64,000 bases of DNA from Cyathus striatus (GCA_025738555.1 JAOVFP010000017.1:2046001-2110000); one strand, 5' to 3'; shown: positions 34,908 through 47,087, numbered from the stretch's first letter. Translations and numbers: made by a program. The notes: generated by a model from the sequence alone, not told the origin.

Positions 34908-36288
34908 CTATAAAATGCTGTGGCTATCACACTTGACGATGGAATGTGCTTGAAAATATCGTGAAAAACTGCTAAGCAGGCAGTGCTGCTGTAATAATTG
35001 CATAAATAATCTCCTGTCCCGGAATCTAATTCCTACTAACCTTTGTTGGGGACTACTCATCATTATGTCTAACATGCGGCATATTGATCGTGCCTGATCG
35101 TCTTCGCCTAATTGGTAGATGTATCCAGAAGCTTTCATCAGGTCTGTGAACCACTTGGAGATTGGTCCATGGAAGATATCGTCCATAATTGCATTCTCCT
35201 GGATATTAAGCAATTTCTCTAGAGTTTGACCTATATTGACGAAGAACTCGTCTTCTCCATTCTCAGGTTTTGTTTGAAGGTGGTACAACAGGAATATATC
35301 ATCTTGACAATATTGTTTCACATGGCTAAGGACTTCGAAGTCGATTAAGTCTCGGACTTTTGCTTTAGTAGTATGCTGCATGTAATATATTAGACTAGTT
35401 GACATGGAATACACCGAAGAAAATGCTTACTCTTTTATACAATTTATCAACCAGGTGTCCCAGTGCAGATTTGTATGAAGCAAAATGAACATGTGTATTT
35501 GAGTCATACTGCTGTAGCGCATTTTCCACTTGACTATGGCCTTCTAGGAGTCTATTTTCATGAATGAAATCAAGAAGATTATCATCCCAATCACTTAATT
35601 CCAAATGACAAAAACAACACCCCACAGAGTAGTTGTAAACGATATCTGGCAATCCTAAGATCACAAATTCAGTGAGCAATTAGAATGAGATAAATGATTT
35701 CCTCACCTGAGGGTCTATTACACAAATGATCAAGGCAATGTTTTGCTAGTCGAGCATGTGCTTTATATTCATCAATGAAGAACTGGCGAGACCTGGAAGG
35801 GTCACGAAGAAAATCATCCAGTGAAGCATGATAAAATCGGAGAGCTCCACTTCCAGTCTCGCTTACATCAATAATTGAATGGAGTTCAACAAGAAGAAGT
35901 AGAGTCTCATTACTATTCATGAAAAAAAGGCATCCAAATATTCAGCTGATGCTAATATTTCGTCTCCTGAGACAGGCACATGTCCTTTATTCAAGAACAT
36001 AATTGCTTCCAATATCATAGCCACTTTTGAATAGTTTTTCGAAGTGGAAAGTATTGTGGAATATAGCCCGTCAAGTTGAGCAAATGGGTTTTCACCACTT
36101 GGTGGAACATTTTCAAGAATGGTATGTAGTCTCCTCTGTGGATCATGTCGGGGATCAGAAATGTAATTAACCAAGGTGGATGCATAGATGAACTGGCCAG
36201 AAGATTTTTTAACAATCATCTTAATGACTTCATCAGATGGCCAAGACGCCGGGAGAGTGGAGCCCAATGTGTGGGATTGCTTGAGAGC
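34908..36288 (-). pseudogene. NACHT-type NLR-like gene, family 1 copy b, 3' half
   Basis: Continuation of the NACHT fragment at 46236-47087, separated from it by the transposon at 36297-46227. Sequence is collinear with copy a: LALKQSHTLGSTLPASWPSD, then YSTILSTSKNYSKVAM. A one-base deletion at about 35920 (TTTTTTTCATG against TTTTTTCTGCATG in copy a) breaks the frame. The exon junctions seen in copy a (GTGAGG donor at 35706, GTAAGT donor at 35428) are conserved. The last exon (34968-34908) shows where copy a should end: AHSIVKCDSHSIL then stop. Two independent lesions, transposon and frameshift, make this a pseudogene. Confidence 0.85.
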
Positions 36289-36521
36289 AAGAAAATATGA
36301 CGGTCAAAGTGCACTTTTAATAGGTGCGCAAACACTTTTGATGCGAGCGCAAACATTTCGGAACGTTGTTCGGCGCACATTTTTGGTCCCAGCGCAAACA
36401 TTTTTAGTCCCAGTGCAAACATTTCTTGTCCCAGCGCAAACATTTCTGTAGCGCAAACACATTTCTGTAAGCGCAAACATTTCAGGACCGGCGCACATTT
36501 TTGGTTTTTCAGTAACACAAG

Positions 36522-37108
36522 TAAGGTAGGGCTCACTAAGTTCCAGCACCCCTTATGTAAGCAATTCCCTTCATCAACTTCAATGACCATCAGCTCAGTC
36601 ACAATCCACTCTAATGCAATTCTTTCTCCTGGGATGCATTTGTGGTGATTGAATCTCTCACTCCCAGGAAGAAAATTTAAAATTAATTTAATTTTGAGGG
36701 ACTTGATATGGAAAAACTTTTTATTGTAGAAAATGCATATTTATTACATTTCCATGCGAATGACAGCATTTTATATTTTCGAGTCCTTAGATTTGGCCGT
36801 CACACACCGTGACATGTCACTTAAATGTCACGCATCGTCACATTATCACATGATCCAGCGGAATAGGAGATATCTTTCCACTCCAAGGGGGAGCATTTTA
36901 GTTGGCTAGATGCACTACAAGTGATAAAAACAACTTTTAATTGTTTTGTAAAGTAGCTTTGAAAGGTAAATTTACTTTCCCGAACAATATATTCAATGAA
37001 TTTTGACATTTTGTTTTCAGAAAATTTCTGAACTTCAGATTTGGCCGGTCTTGGCGCTTATGTAATATGATTACATGGGGGTGCTGGAGCTTAGTGAGCC
37101 CTACCTTA
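36522..37108. mobile_element. 587-bp MITE nested in the left end of the 9.93-kb transposon
   Basis: Inverted termini TAAGGTAGGGCTCACTAAG (left) and CTTAGTGAGCCCTACCTTA (right) extend for about 30 bp, to CCAGCACCCC. TA at each end suits a Tc1/mariner-type duplication. It is absent from the right end of the host element. No coding capacity. Confidence 0.75.
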
Positions 37109-39300
37109 TTTAAATTTAAGTGCAGCGCACAAAGTATTTAGGGTTTCTTATAGGGCTGGAACTATTACAACAAAGGGGTTATTATTTTTATGCAAATAAA
37201 ATACTATTTATTCATATATACAAGATGCATACGACTTATAACTACAGTGTGGTAGTTTACACATCGAGCATAGCCTTACCTGAGCAGCCCGCACAGCACA
37301 CGGCACACCTAACATGTCTGAATATTCATGGACTGGTCATTGAAAAGGGGCTCAGACTGTAGCACCGTTGCCGGTAGTCATGAGGGCGGAGTCCGGTCAC
37401 CAGTCACCAGAGCCTATCCTTGATGTTGTCACCCTTAGGATCACCTGCTAGCCCATGCATCCCGGTCATCTCGGAATCTCTGTCTCTCATGGGAGCTGAT
37501 AACTGTTAGTAGAATGAGAATCAGCCATTAAACTCCAGCCTTCCCACACAGTGCAGTGATCAGACCTTCGCAATGCTACGGACACAAAATGGCAACATTA
37601 TAAACATTGTGGGTATGGCTTCCTACTGGTGTCGCTGCGCTGGAAATGAGCTTAAGTGGAAGATCAGAGATGACATGGCAGGCGGGTGCAAACACACATC
37701 CGAGGGTCTCTTTTTCTGTTCCCGTTTCGCAGCTACGGCAGCTTGGACTTTGGTGCATTTTTGTTGGGTTTTGATTTCGTGTTTTTGGAGGCAGGAGGAG
37801 GACATGGAGGGGTGGTTTATCTATTATTGAGAGGCTGTTGTGGGGCATGAGTAGAAGGAAGGGAGGTGGAAGAGGGAGGACAGACCGTAGGAACTATGTA
37901 TTGTCCAGCATTATGCCTGCCAGGCATATTCCTTTTACGTAGTCCTCACAGCAGCCCCCGCAAAGCGACATACCATCTGGTGTAGGGTGGCATGAGAACT
38001 CACATCACAGTCTATGTATCGAGGGTTAGCATTACGAGGTACAGCTGAAGGTAGAAAATTAAACGAGAAAGGGGAGAGCTTAGGGTAGACAGCATTGATG
38101 GTGTAGATACTACAACAGCAACGAAGTGTCTTCTACCCTAACCGTAGAGAAGAGAAGGATACTTACTAATGGCTCCGGGATCCACGAACCTGGATCTTGT
38201 GTGTGGCTTTTCCTTCTCTTTGGTCTCGATGCGGTCCCAAGAGTGCGAGGGGATGTCAAAGCATTAGAAAGCCGCTGTAGCGGTGGAAGGTTGTTTGGTT
38301 TACAGAGGATAATTTGCCACCTGTGGGGGAGGTGTTAGTTCGAAGAGGTTGAGGATAGATTTAACAGTGAAAAGCGGAAGGTGGAGGGGTGCAGAGGAAT
38401 GTAGGGGAGAGGACATGTGTAGAGCGTAAAGGTGTCAGGAGGGGAAGAAAGGGGAGGAATAATAATGAACTAGGTGGATGGGTGAGGTACTAGAGAGGCA
38501 TGTGTGTAGGACCTGGCTGAAAGAAAGGGAGGGAAGAGAACAAAGTACTCACTGAACAAAAATAGCCTCCCTCCGCCTAACGCAAGAAAAACATACAGCG
38601 TTCGAATCGCCCAGGTAACGCCAGTCTTTAGGTGCAGTGAGAGAGAGGAGGCGCAATATGAAAGAGAGTTAAGCAGAGGCTGCCCCTGCATACCAAAGCT
38701 GTGTGCAAAAGATGTCTGCCAGACACATGATAGCTGGCTGTAGTTCAAAGGTACAGCCATAGAAAAAAGCTGAGACTGCCCTTCAAACCGAAGCTGTGTG
38801 CAAAGGATGTCCGCCGGACACACAATTGCTAGCAGTGGTTCGAAGGGATGGCTGTAGAAGCAGAGAACACCCCTTCAGCCGACACTGCGTGTAAAGATGT
38901 CTGCCGGACACACAGTTGCGGGCAATGGTACAGGGAGCCTCTGGGTGAAAAAAGAGGGAAAGGATAGGATAGGGTGGGAGGTGTGTGTCGATGGCACTGT
39001 ACATGGAGGGGGCATAGTGTGTGTGTCTGAGGAAGGGGATGAGGGAACGGATGTTGGAGAGGTTGACAGATGGTGGCCTGAGCGTTACGTACTATGACTA
39101 CATGGCATGTATATCACACTTTTGATTGGTCAATTGAACACTTATGTAAGTGCTGTGCAGTGTGTATCAGCATTATTTATAACTGGTTAACCTCTCAAAC
39201 AGCGTATGCAACATTGAATATGTAACGCAAATTGTAGAAACAATGTAGAAGTTTCATTATATTAGGAAGTCCTTTTAAAAATAGTTATAATGTACTAGAT
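37109..39300. other. Left interior of the 9.93-kb transposon without a recognised gene
   Basis: No supported CDS. 37.85-39.08 kb is purine-rich on the plus strand. A short ORF at 37573-37830 is Cys/Trp-rich, but nothing supports it. See the separate tandem repeat at 38.67-38.95 kb. Confidence 0.35.
38670..38955. repeat. Three-unit degenerate tandem repeat (about 95 bp each)
   Basis: Each unit contains CTGYGTGYAAA, then GATGTCYGCCRGACACA, then a YTGGCWGTRGTTCRAAGG-like part. Units begin near 38673, 38776 and 38870. Function unknown. Confidence 0.5.
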
Positions 39301-39302
39301 AT

Positions 39303-40383
39303 CTATGTAGATACTACTTCATTATCACAGTCATTATCAAAGTTCATAACAGCACAAGGTAACTGTGCACCGTGCCATTTCATAACCTCATTAACAGCCT
39401 GGTCTAAAATTTCATCTTCTTTTGAAAAAACCTGTCTTGCTCGAATCCACGTTACCGTTAGCTTGTGGCATGGATTGCAAACATCGCGTAGACTGGTGGA
39501 ATCCAACTTGCTCAGTATTGACTTGCCAGAGTAGAACACACTTGGGTGTAATAGCTGACGTGCAACACCATCCCACCAATCACATTCCCAGCCAGCTGCA
39601 CAATTAAGTGGGGTCCGACAGTTCGGATCAGTAACCAGGGAGGGGGGACGATATGCGATAGCACTATGATGTGTGCTGATTTTGGCTTTGGTCAAAACAA
39701 GCATGTGGTAGATGAATGAGCCAAGGCGGTAGGAATCCTCAAATGAGAATGAATCAAGGGAATGAGTTACCAGCTGACGAAATCCAGGGTCTATCCACTG
39801 ATTCACATGACAATGGCAAGCCAATTCCATATGTTGTACTGGGCAGAAAGTGTTACCCAGCTGCTGAAATGCATCAATAGCATAATTGATGCCATCATCA
39901 ATTTCAAAGAATGTGGATAGACTGAGGATGGCAACGAGAAACTCATTATGAGTGGCCGGAGTTTTACTATGATCTGGATAATGGCTTCATAACAATTGTG
40001 AATAACTCAAAATCAATGTAATGTATTCGTTTCACAGGGGTTACTCACCTTGGCCCACACATCAAGTATGTCAACAAGTGATCAAAGTCAGCAGGTCTGA
40101 CATTTGAGGAAGGAAGTTCGAATGGCTTGTCATCACTTGCGCCATTACAGTCAGTTCCTTGTGGGACAGAAAAAACCGAGCAGAAGACATTTGAGCGCTG
40201 TGATAAAATGCTCTTGTGAAGACGATATAAGACTGCTACATGAGCATCAGAAACCTTGGAGACACAATATCAGAAATCATACTATGGAATTGATATAATG
40301 AATACCTTCAAGATGATAGAACCATCTTCATAGTAGAATTTCGAGTGACGTTGTGGGACAAGAGGAAGGCTTCGTGCTACCAT
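39303..40383 (-). CDS. BTB/POZ domain protein carried by the transposon
   Basis: 315 residues. Exons are 40383-40306, 40254-40049 and 39966-39303 (introns 51 and 82 nt); phases agree and no stop interrupts. The N-terminal BTB fold is recognisable: RHSKFYYEDGSIILKV, then YRLHKSILSQRSNVF, then FELPSSNVRPADFDHLLTYL, matching the usual basidiomycete pattern in which a 'H-x-x-F-Y-x-x-D-G' strand starts the domain. The C-terminal part has paired Cys/His (HCHV, CNPC) and ends in an acidic stretch. BTB proteins dimerise and often bridge to cullin-3 or to chromatin; the role here is unknown. It is divergent from the transposase gene (start codons 228 bp apart), probably sharing a promoter. It is better preserved than the transposase. 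Confidence 0.8.
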
Positions 40384-40611
40384 TCTGCCAGCAAGTGAAC
40401 ATGCACATGTGACAGATTGACATGCCAGGTATAAAAATGGAAGCAGTTGTGTATATTTGCGTGAAGAATGTGATACTATGCTTCTGTGAAGAGTGATAAG
40501 TTGATATGTGATATATGTAATGGGATCTGAAATGATAACTAACTGTCTTGTTATCAACGCTGCAATCAACTCACTCAGCAGCCAGCCTCTATCAGTATAC
40601 AGATCATATAC

Positions 40612-42499
40612 ATGATACCTTTTCCTCCCCTACCTGCCCTTCTAGACAATGAAATATGGTCAGATAATGTTGTGGATGCTTACAAAATATTATCAGATAC
40701 ATTTACTAGTGCACAGCGGATGCTAGATCTTGAAGATGCTGAGCCTATCTGGTTGCACATTCTATCTGAAACAATACGAACTGGGATGGTCGAAATTCTC
40801 AAAGCCATGGATAGAGAACTACTAAATCAGAGACCCTGGGTAGCAAGTTGTGGTGAAGCTCTATTGTCAACAGCTCATAGACTTGAACAAGCTGCACTGA
40901 ATATGGAAGGACAGCAAGTGTTTAGCATCTCAATGAAATAATAATCCTAACCTCATTAATAGATACCCGGAAATTATAGATAATATTGAACCAATGTCTG
41001 ACAATTACACTGGACAGCATGGATGACCAGCAAAGGTTTTTGATAGGGAGTGGCTAGCTGATGCTATGTCTTCTCACAAGAAAATAACCATTGCAACATT
41101 GTCAAGGGCTCTAGGTATACATAGAAACACACTCTGAAATCATTTAAAGCAACTTAGCATTTATTACCGGTTTTCTGATGTCAGCAATCTTGAAATTGAC
41201 ATGCTCATTCAACGTTTTAAACAAGAACGGCCAAATTCTGGACTGCAATATGCCATGGGATATTTTAGGCAGCTTGGGGTACGCATTCAGAAAATGAGAA
41301 TACGCAATGCAATGAGGCATGTGGATGCAATAGGCCAAGCAATGCATGCTCATGCATCAATTCAGTGAAGAGAGTACCAGGTGTCATGCCCACATGCTCT
41401 TTGGCACATGGATGGACACCACAAGCTCATTCGATGGGGTGTTGTGATTCATGGTATTGTTGATGGCTATTCTCACTTGGTGTGTTGTTCTATTGTATTT
41501 AAAATAATTCACTATACAAATTTCTGCAGGTGGTTGGAATGAATGCTAGCAATAACAACCGATCATCTACTGTTCTGGAGGTATTTTTAAACTCTGTCAC
41601 TGAATATGGCATCCCTTCAAGAGTTCGTGGGGATAGGGGAGGTGAAAATATTGAGGTGTCAGTGTGGATGATTAAGTATAGAGGACCTAATCATGCTTCA
41701 TATATCTGGGGACCGTGAGCAGATCTTTTTTACTTATATTGACAATAATTTAATCTTTGCAAAAAGCTCAACACATAATACACGCATAGAGCGCATGTGG
41801 GTTGAAGTTGGTAGCCAAGTTGCCCGCTATTGGCGTGCATTCTTCACAAGGCTTGAAAGTCTCCATCATCTTGACCCAACTAACAGCAATCATCTGTGGC
41901 TATTACATACCATATTTCTGAAGATGATAAATTCTGATCTTAAAGAATTTCAAACACAGTGGAATCATCATCCAATTTCAGGTGCTGGACACGATCAAAC
42001 TCCACATGTATGTCTAGCATATGCTGCTACAGGGTACCACTCAATAATTATTATGTAGGATATATGTTTCATTGGTGAACTGGAACATGGAAGATATAAA
42101 GAGCGTACACTGCCAGTTCACCCAGAAACTCTCCAGAAATATTCGCAACCCATAGGAAACACTGATCATGGCCTTGATGACTTAATTATGGAGGATCAGT
42201 AACATAATATTCGCCGTGAGCCAAATGAAACACCAGCTGAAGAACGGCCTTTTAATTCTGATGTACAGAATATATTTTTCACTGCCCTTCAAGATGCAAT
42301 TGAAGCCCAAATTATTCCGGAGAATCTTGGATTGCATGTAAATGAATGGGAAAATGGATTGTATCCAGATTCCGAAGTAGTTAAGGTTGGAAAGAAAAAT
42401 GTAAGAATAGATCTTCCATTTGCTGTATGGTATCCTAGAGCAGTTCTTTGGGGGATATCACTTCATCTCATGATACGGTTTCAGTTCCTTTTGGAATAG
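40612..42499 (+). pseudogene. DDE (rve-type) transposase of the 9.93-kb element, decayed
   Basis: Exon 1 (40612 to about 40915) is a helical N-terminus. The catalytic part follows in pieces: a GRPAKVFD-like start, HTH-like LSRALGIHRNTL, WHMDGHHKLIRWGVVIHG (first Asp), VRGDRGGEN (second Asp) and HNTRIERMWVEVG (Glu), then an all-helical part ending PRAVLWGISLHLM. Introns are visible at 41481-41529 and 41718-41770. In-frame TGA at 41024, 41135 and 41366 stand where Arg is expected (GRP, TLRNHL, QRRE), and a TAA lies near 42200, so the gene cannot make the full protein. The family is the common basidiomycete 'integrase core' protein; it performs DNA strand transfer. Confidence 0.85.
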
Positions 42500-43719
42500 A
42501 TTATTGCATTCAGTACTACTCATACAGATATACATATGTTTCAGGAAATACATGTTGTCATAGAGGAAATATAAGATAAATATACATGAGCCCTTGCGAG
42601 AAGACAAAGTAACACCACAGTATGCATAAGCACAATGTGAAAGAGGTAAACAACTGAAATAGAGTGAGGTTTTCTAGAGAAAAAAGTAGAGAGAGGGACC
42701 TGAAGAATATTCATGTGGAGCACATACAGCTGAAGACTAGCTAGCTGCATGTCTTGAGGCCTACACTGTATCTGGTCCACCACAGACAGACAGCATTCCA
42801 GCATCACCCCACAGTTCCTCCCCTCCCAAGCACATCCTCTTCCCCCCAACACCTCTTCAACTCCCCCACAGAAGGATGGTGTTCCATTACTGGCTTTGTG
42901 AGTACATGGCTCCGATGCAATAGCCAATGGTGCACTGAAAGGCAGCTGACTCTGAAGAGGAAGAAGACACCTGTGGGGAAAGAATGTGTCAGTGTGTGTG
43001 TGATGACAGAATTCAAGTGTATGTACATCGTTGAACTAGTTTATCTGTAGTTAAATGCTGGGTGGTGAGCAAGGAAAGAAGTGAAAAGAAGCAGATTAAA
43101 GTACCTATTACCCAGAAATAATTTAATAAAGAACCTTGTCAATGGATAACAAAGGGAGTGGGAGCGGAAGTTGAGCACTGAAGGAGGAGGATGAGATGAT
43201 CATGCTGGCAGATGCTTTGCTTGCCGGTAAACCAACTACCCATAATACCCATAGTGATCGGCACCCATAGGTTGAGCTTTTACCTCATGTGTACCAAGGT
43301 ATGTACTAGAAGACTTATGTAAGTGAGACAGAGATTTGAACGCCATTGTGTAAGTACGTGTAATGGAGTAACTCGTGGTATAGACTCTATAGAGATCCTG
43401 AGGCCCGCTGCCAAGCACTGGTATCAGTCAGTGTCAACTTCTGAGTAATGACTTGTGGAATAATTATAGGTAAGTAAACATGACGTTTCAGCGAAAAAAG
43501 AACAACTACTTTAACCTTTCAAATAATAGATAATATGTAATAATATGTAATACATACACATAAGAAGGCTAAGTTGGTCCAGAATTTTGGCGACTAAGTA
43601 TTCGCTACTTCCTGTCCTATGGCGAATGTCTTTGAGAGTCTTCAATCTTGAGACTTTTCATTTGCACTCTACTTCCCCCTCGATCTCCTCTGTTATTGAC
43701 ACCATTTTCCTTTCAATGA
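42500..43719. other. Transposon interior between transposase and Cys-rich gene
   Basis: No supported CDS. The minus-strand ORF at 42541-42927 has a hydrophobic end but no homologue known to me, and its opposite strand is equally open. 43.5-43.7 kb is the likely promoter of the gene that starts at 43720. Confidence 0.35.
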
Positions 43720-45717
43720 ATGGCTTGTGCTGTCATAAGAACTAATGGGAAACCATGTCCTTGCGATGTATCACAGCCTCAGGGACAGAAATGTCCACAT
43801 TGCAAGCATATTCATGAACTCGCTCACATTACACCCTCTACTTCGACATTTAGTACTGTCAGTGTGCCAGTTCAGCAGACTCTAGACGATGTTCTGGCAA
43901 AATATGCACCCAAAGTTACTCAGATTAAGCAGAAATCGTCGGAGGTTGTAGCTCGTCAAGAAACATCCATTGGCTTTCGACCTAGTAATCACCAAGGACA
44001 AAGTGGAGGCAGTGGAAAGGTGTCCATTGTAAGTCATATTATGTGCCTTTCATACATGCACTTACAGTTTAATCACCTCTATTTAGTCCCATGCAAAGAG
44101 GAAAGTAAAAGACACAAAGGTAAAGAAACAACCACTGAGAGTTGGTAGTGTCCTATTCATAATGTGTGGAATTAACAAGGTACTTACCCATGTTCATATC
44201 TTCTCATTGTTTACATGGTACTCACATTCAAATAGAGAGGGCTTCCACTCGATGAAAAAGTGCCCTTAGGGAGTAAGCTCAAGAAATTGCACAAAGCTGG
44301 ACTTTTTATTACCAAGCACAATGGCAACACAATCGAGTACAGCAAGGAATGGGGGCCATCAGAGATTGATGCATGGCTTCATACTCTTTTTCCTCCTGCA
44401 TTCGCTTTGCTCGATGAGAAGTATGGTGTACCAGCTCCTGGAAGGTATCATTGGGTACTTCTTAGGAAACGTTACACCACTTTGTTTCGAATGGCCAGGG
44501 ATGAGATAACTGGAGAGGCCCTTACAGAGGCACATGGAAGCTTGTCTCGTAACTGGAAGGAGTATTGCATCCACATCGGTGTGTATTATTACATTGTCTC
44601 ATCATTTTTCTTATGTCCCTTGTATAGCGTCACATCATAAGATCCAGCCATCAGCCCTGGGATGTTTTTATCAAGCTTCACTGGACAGCGACACTGTGGA
44701 ATCCACAAATGAGGCAGAAGATGATGTCAGGCTGGAGAAATCTAACAGTGACTTGGATATTGACCATATCCCTCAATGTTCGGAAGGTCAGAAGTACATA
44801 CTTATTGACAGCAACTCAGATACTGGGCCAAAACCCTGACGGTCAGAAAGACAAAAGGCAGTAGCGCACACAATACTCAATGAGGATGCGGCGAGCATGT
44901 CAGACATGTCATTGGACTCGTCCAAATCAAGTTACCATCCATCTGGGGACAAGGGTACAGCTTTAACAGTGCTGCATAAGCATGCGCAGGGCATCCGTCA
45001 ACATGAGACAGAGACTGGCAGTGGGAATGAAGCATTGACTGATTTTCCGGTGAGTTTTGGTCTCCAAAGTTCTTGGTTTGCCGAGTCTAACTACACAGCA
45101 TCAACCAGGTATCTCCCTCCCCCTCTGATACCACCAATTCATCGCCTAACCAGTCTAATGCTATGGAGCTGCCTGAGGAAGAAGGTGCGTATAATGACAT
45201 TCACTCACACTCTGAAACTGACAATTCTAACAGTTACTACTGTGATTCAGGCTAAGCGGGTGCACTCACCAAGCTTGGAAATAGTTGAGGAGCGAAGCAA
45301 GAAAGCTAAATGTAAGCAATTCTTGTTCTCCCCTATTCTTACTCACATCTATTAGATGATTTTTCGCCAGTCAATTGGGATGACCTTCCTGAAGCTTCAA
45401 ACAATGTTTACAGCAGTGACTTCGATATTACGCTCCCGGATGCGGTGTACGACTTCGAGCCAACTCTATCCAAGACGGATGACATCGGTAGTGGCAGAAA
45501 GAGTATTAACAACAGCTTCCCCGCAGCATCCGAAGGTCCAGCAACCTGTGCTGAGGAGGCAAAATCCCTGGCCCCCACGACGCGCATGACGTCTACTCAC
45601 ATCACGCCACGGCCGGCGCTCTCAACGCATCAAAAGAATCCGGCTACTAGTACCACCACTTGGAGGCGAGTGGGATTTTCTCACGTCCCACCCACCGATA
45701 TTGATCCATGGGCTTAA
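43720..45717 (+). CDS. Transposon-borne Cys-rich protein with in-frame TGA
   Basis: Exons 43720-44028, 44087-44179, 44236-44578 and 44628-44839 join in phase to 318 residues ending at TGA 44837-44839. The same frame then continues open (RSERQKAVAHTI...) and further exons can be joined to 45717 (DDIGSGRKS, ending TDIDPWA). So the original protein was probably near 550 residues and TGA replaces an Arg codon, or the shorter form is real. One downstream junction (about 45184-45250) does not join cleanly. The N-terminus has CPCDVSQPQGQKCPHCKH, a possible zinc-binding CxC...CxxC. The core (GLFITKHNGNTIEYSKEW, WHLL-type helices) is a family I have no function for. It may assist transposition. Confidence 0.65.
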
Positions 45718-46014
45718 TCTTGGAGATCTTCTGACTTTGTCAAAGTACATACTTACATATATATTTTCTACTAATACTTTCTAATATACACTCAATGAAC
45801 ATTGCACGCATACATAAAGACCTCAATATTTCATTTGCTACTTCAAAGCTCATACTTATATCTACCTTACATATTTACCATGAACCTATTGGCATGAATG
45901 TTTGAACTCGCACTGTACATGCATTTAATGAATAACCTGTTACTTTAATATACTTACTACATACTCTTAAATTACGATGAAGGAGAGGCTAAAGCTATAG
46001 TATACATGATATTA
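45718..46014. other. Spacer between Cys-rich gene and right TIR
   Basis: AT-rich, with no ORF; probably the 3' UTR of the Cys-rich gene. Confidence 0.3.
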
Positions 46015-46235
46015 AAGAACCAAAAATGTGCGCCAGTCTTGAAATGTTTGCGCTTACAGAAATGTGTTTGCGCTACAGAAATGTTTGCGCTGGGATAAGA
46101 AATGTTTGCGCTGGGACTAAAAATGTTTGCGCTGGGACCAAAAATGTGCGCCGAACAATGTTCTGAAATGTTTGCGCTCGCATCAAAAGTGTTTGCGCAC
46201 CTATTAAAAGTGCACTTTGACCGTCATAAGAAAAT

Positions 46236-47087
46236 GACTCCGAAGAAATAAATCTATGTTTTTATCAGGATCAAAGGTGTTGTCGAGAGCCAGCTGCATG
46301 AGAAATGATGAGTTTCTGTCCACATTTCTATTAACCGCATCTCTAATTTCGACCTCGGGATGGCCAATCAACAAAATGCGAAGATTAGTGTTATCCACCT
46401 GAGTCGCGAGTGGTTTAACAATGGCTTTGATAATTTGGGCTTGATCATTTTGAGTGGTTTCGCATTCATCCAACCCATCAATTATAATAAGTCTGGGCGT
46501 AGAGTCCGAACCCACAATGCTATATGGGTTAAAGACAAGTTCCTCCATCTGTGTCTTAATGTTTGAATTGAATATATCAGGGTTTTTCTCGATATATGTG
46601 ACAATATGCTTTTTTGCCTCCGGAATTGATATGCAAATCTGGTATGCGATAGTCGTCACGAGACCATCCTTTTTATTGAGTCCAGCTCTAAACCGGGAAA
46701 AAAAGAAGCTGGCTGCTAACATCCTTTTGTGATGGTATTCATCAGCAATCGTCTGAGTGATTGCAGATTTCCCGGCACCCACAGGTCCATATAACCACAT
46801 CACCCTAGGTGACCTGACATCGCTATCAGCCCAATCCTTAATGATGCTTAGTACTTCTTTCCGTGTTTCCGGATGGCACTTTGGTGCATTATAACGATCT
46901 CTAGCATTATGAGCTGCTCCAACAGTGATTTGTTTTTGAAGAAAATTAAATCCTGCTAAATATTCGAGTGTTGAGATTAGTAGCCCAGAAAACCACCACT
47001 AGATCTACCTTGATCGGCACCGATGTGAATATCACTCTGTGAGAGGCGACCTATAGTAAAATTGTTGGCGTGGTTGAACATGCCCAT
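46236..47087 (-). pseudogene. NACHT-type NLR-like gene, family 1 copy b, 5' half
   Basis: Start ATG 47087. Exon 1 is 47087-47009, the intron is 47008-46956, and exon 2 runs from 46955 to the transposon. Both the leader (SQSDIHIGADQ) and the NACHT domain match copy a closely: GPVGAGKSAITQT, LIIIDGLDEC, ILLIGHPEVE. In the sensor motif the Arg of copy a (GRPEVE) is His. The reading frame is open up to the insertion; the gene resumes at 36288. If transcribed it would give a truncated NACHT protein of about 265 residues plus a few transposon codons. Confidence 0.85.

Larger units (their letters stand above)
36297..46227. mobile_element. 9.93-kb DNA transposon with 213-bp TIRs inside NACHT gene 1b
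   Basis: Near-identical inverted ends of about 213 bp (36297-36509 and 46015-46227), beginning ATGACGGTCAAAGTGCACTT. An exact 8-bp duplication AAGAAAAT flanks it (36289-36296 and 46228-46235). The ends carry many GCGCAAACATTTC repeats, likely transposase-binding sites. It encodes, left to right, a BTB protein (minus), a DDE transposase (plus, decayed) and a Cys-rich protein (plus). The host NACHT gene resumes in register on both sides, which proves insertion. The 8-bp duplication is shared by hAT, P and KDZ types, but the transposase is rve-like with HNTRIERMW, so I leave the superfamily open. Confidence 0.92.

Noticed and set aside
37573..37830. Cys/Trp-rich ORF as a secreted or zinc protein
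   Set aside because: Equally long antisense ORFs cover the same place and no signal peptide or conserved spacing is visible.
36297..46227. Assigning the big transposon to KDZ or hAT because of its 8-bp duplication
   Set aside because: The transposase shows rve-like D/D/E motifs (GDRGGEN, HNTRIERMW), not a hAT or KDZ pattern; superfamily left open.
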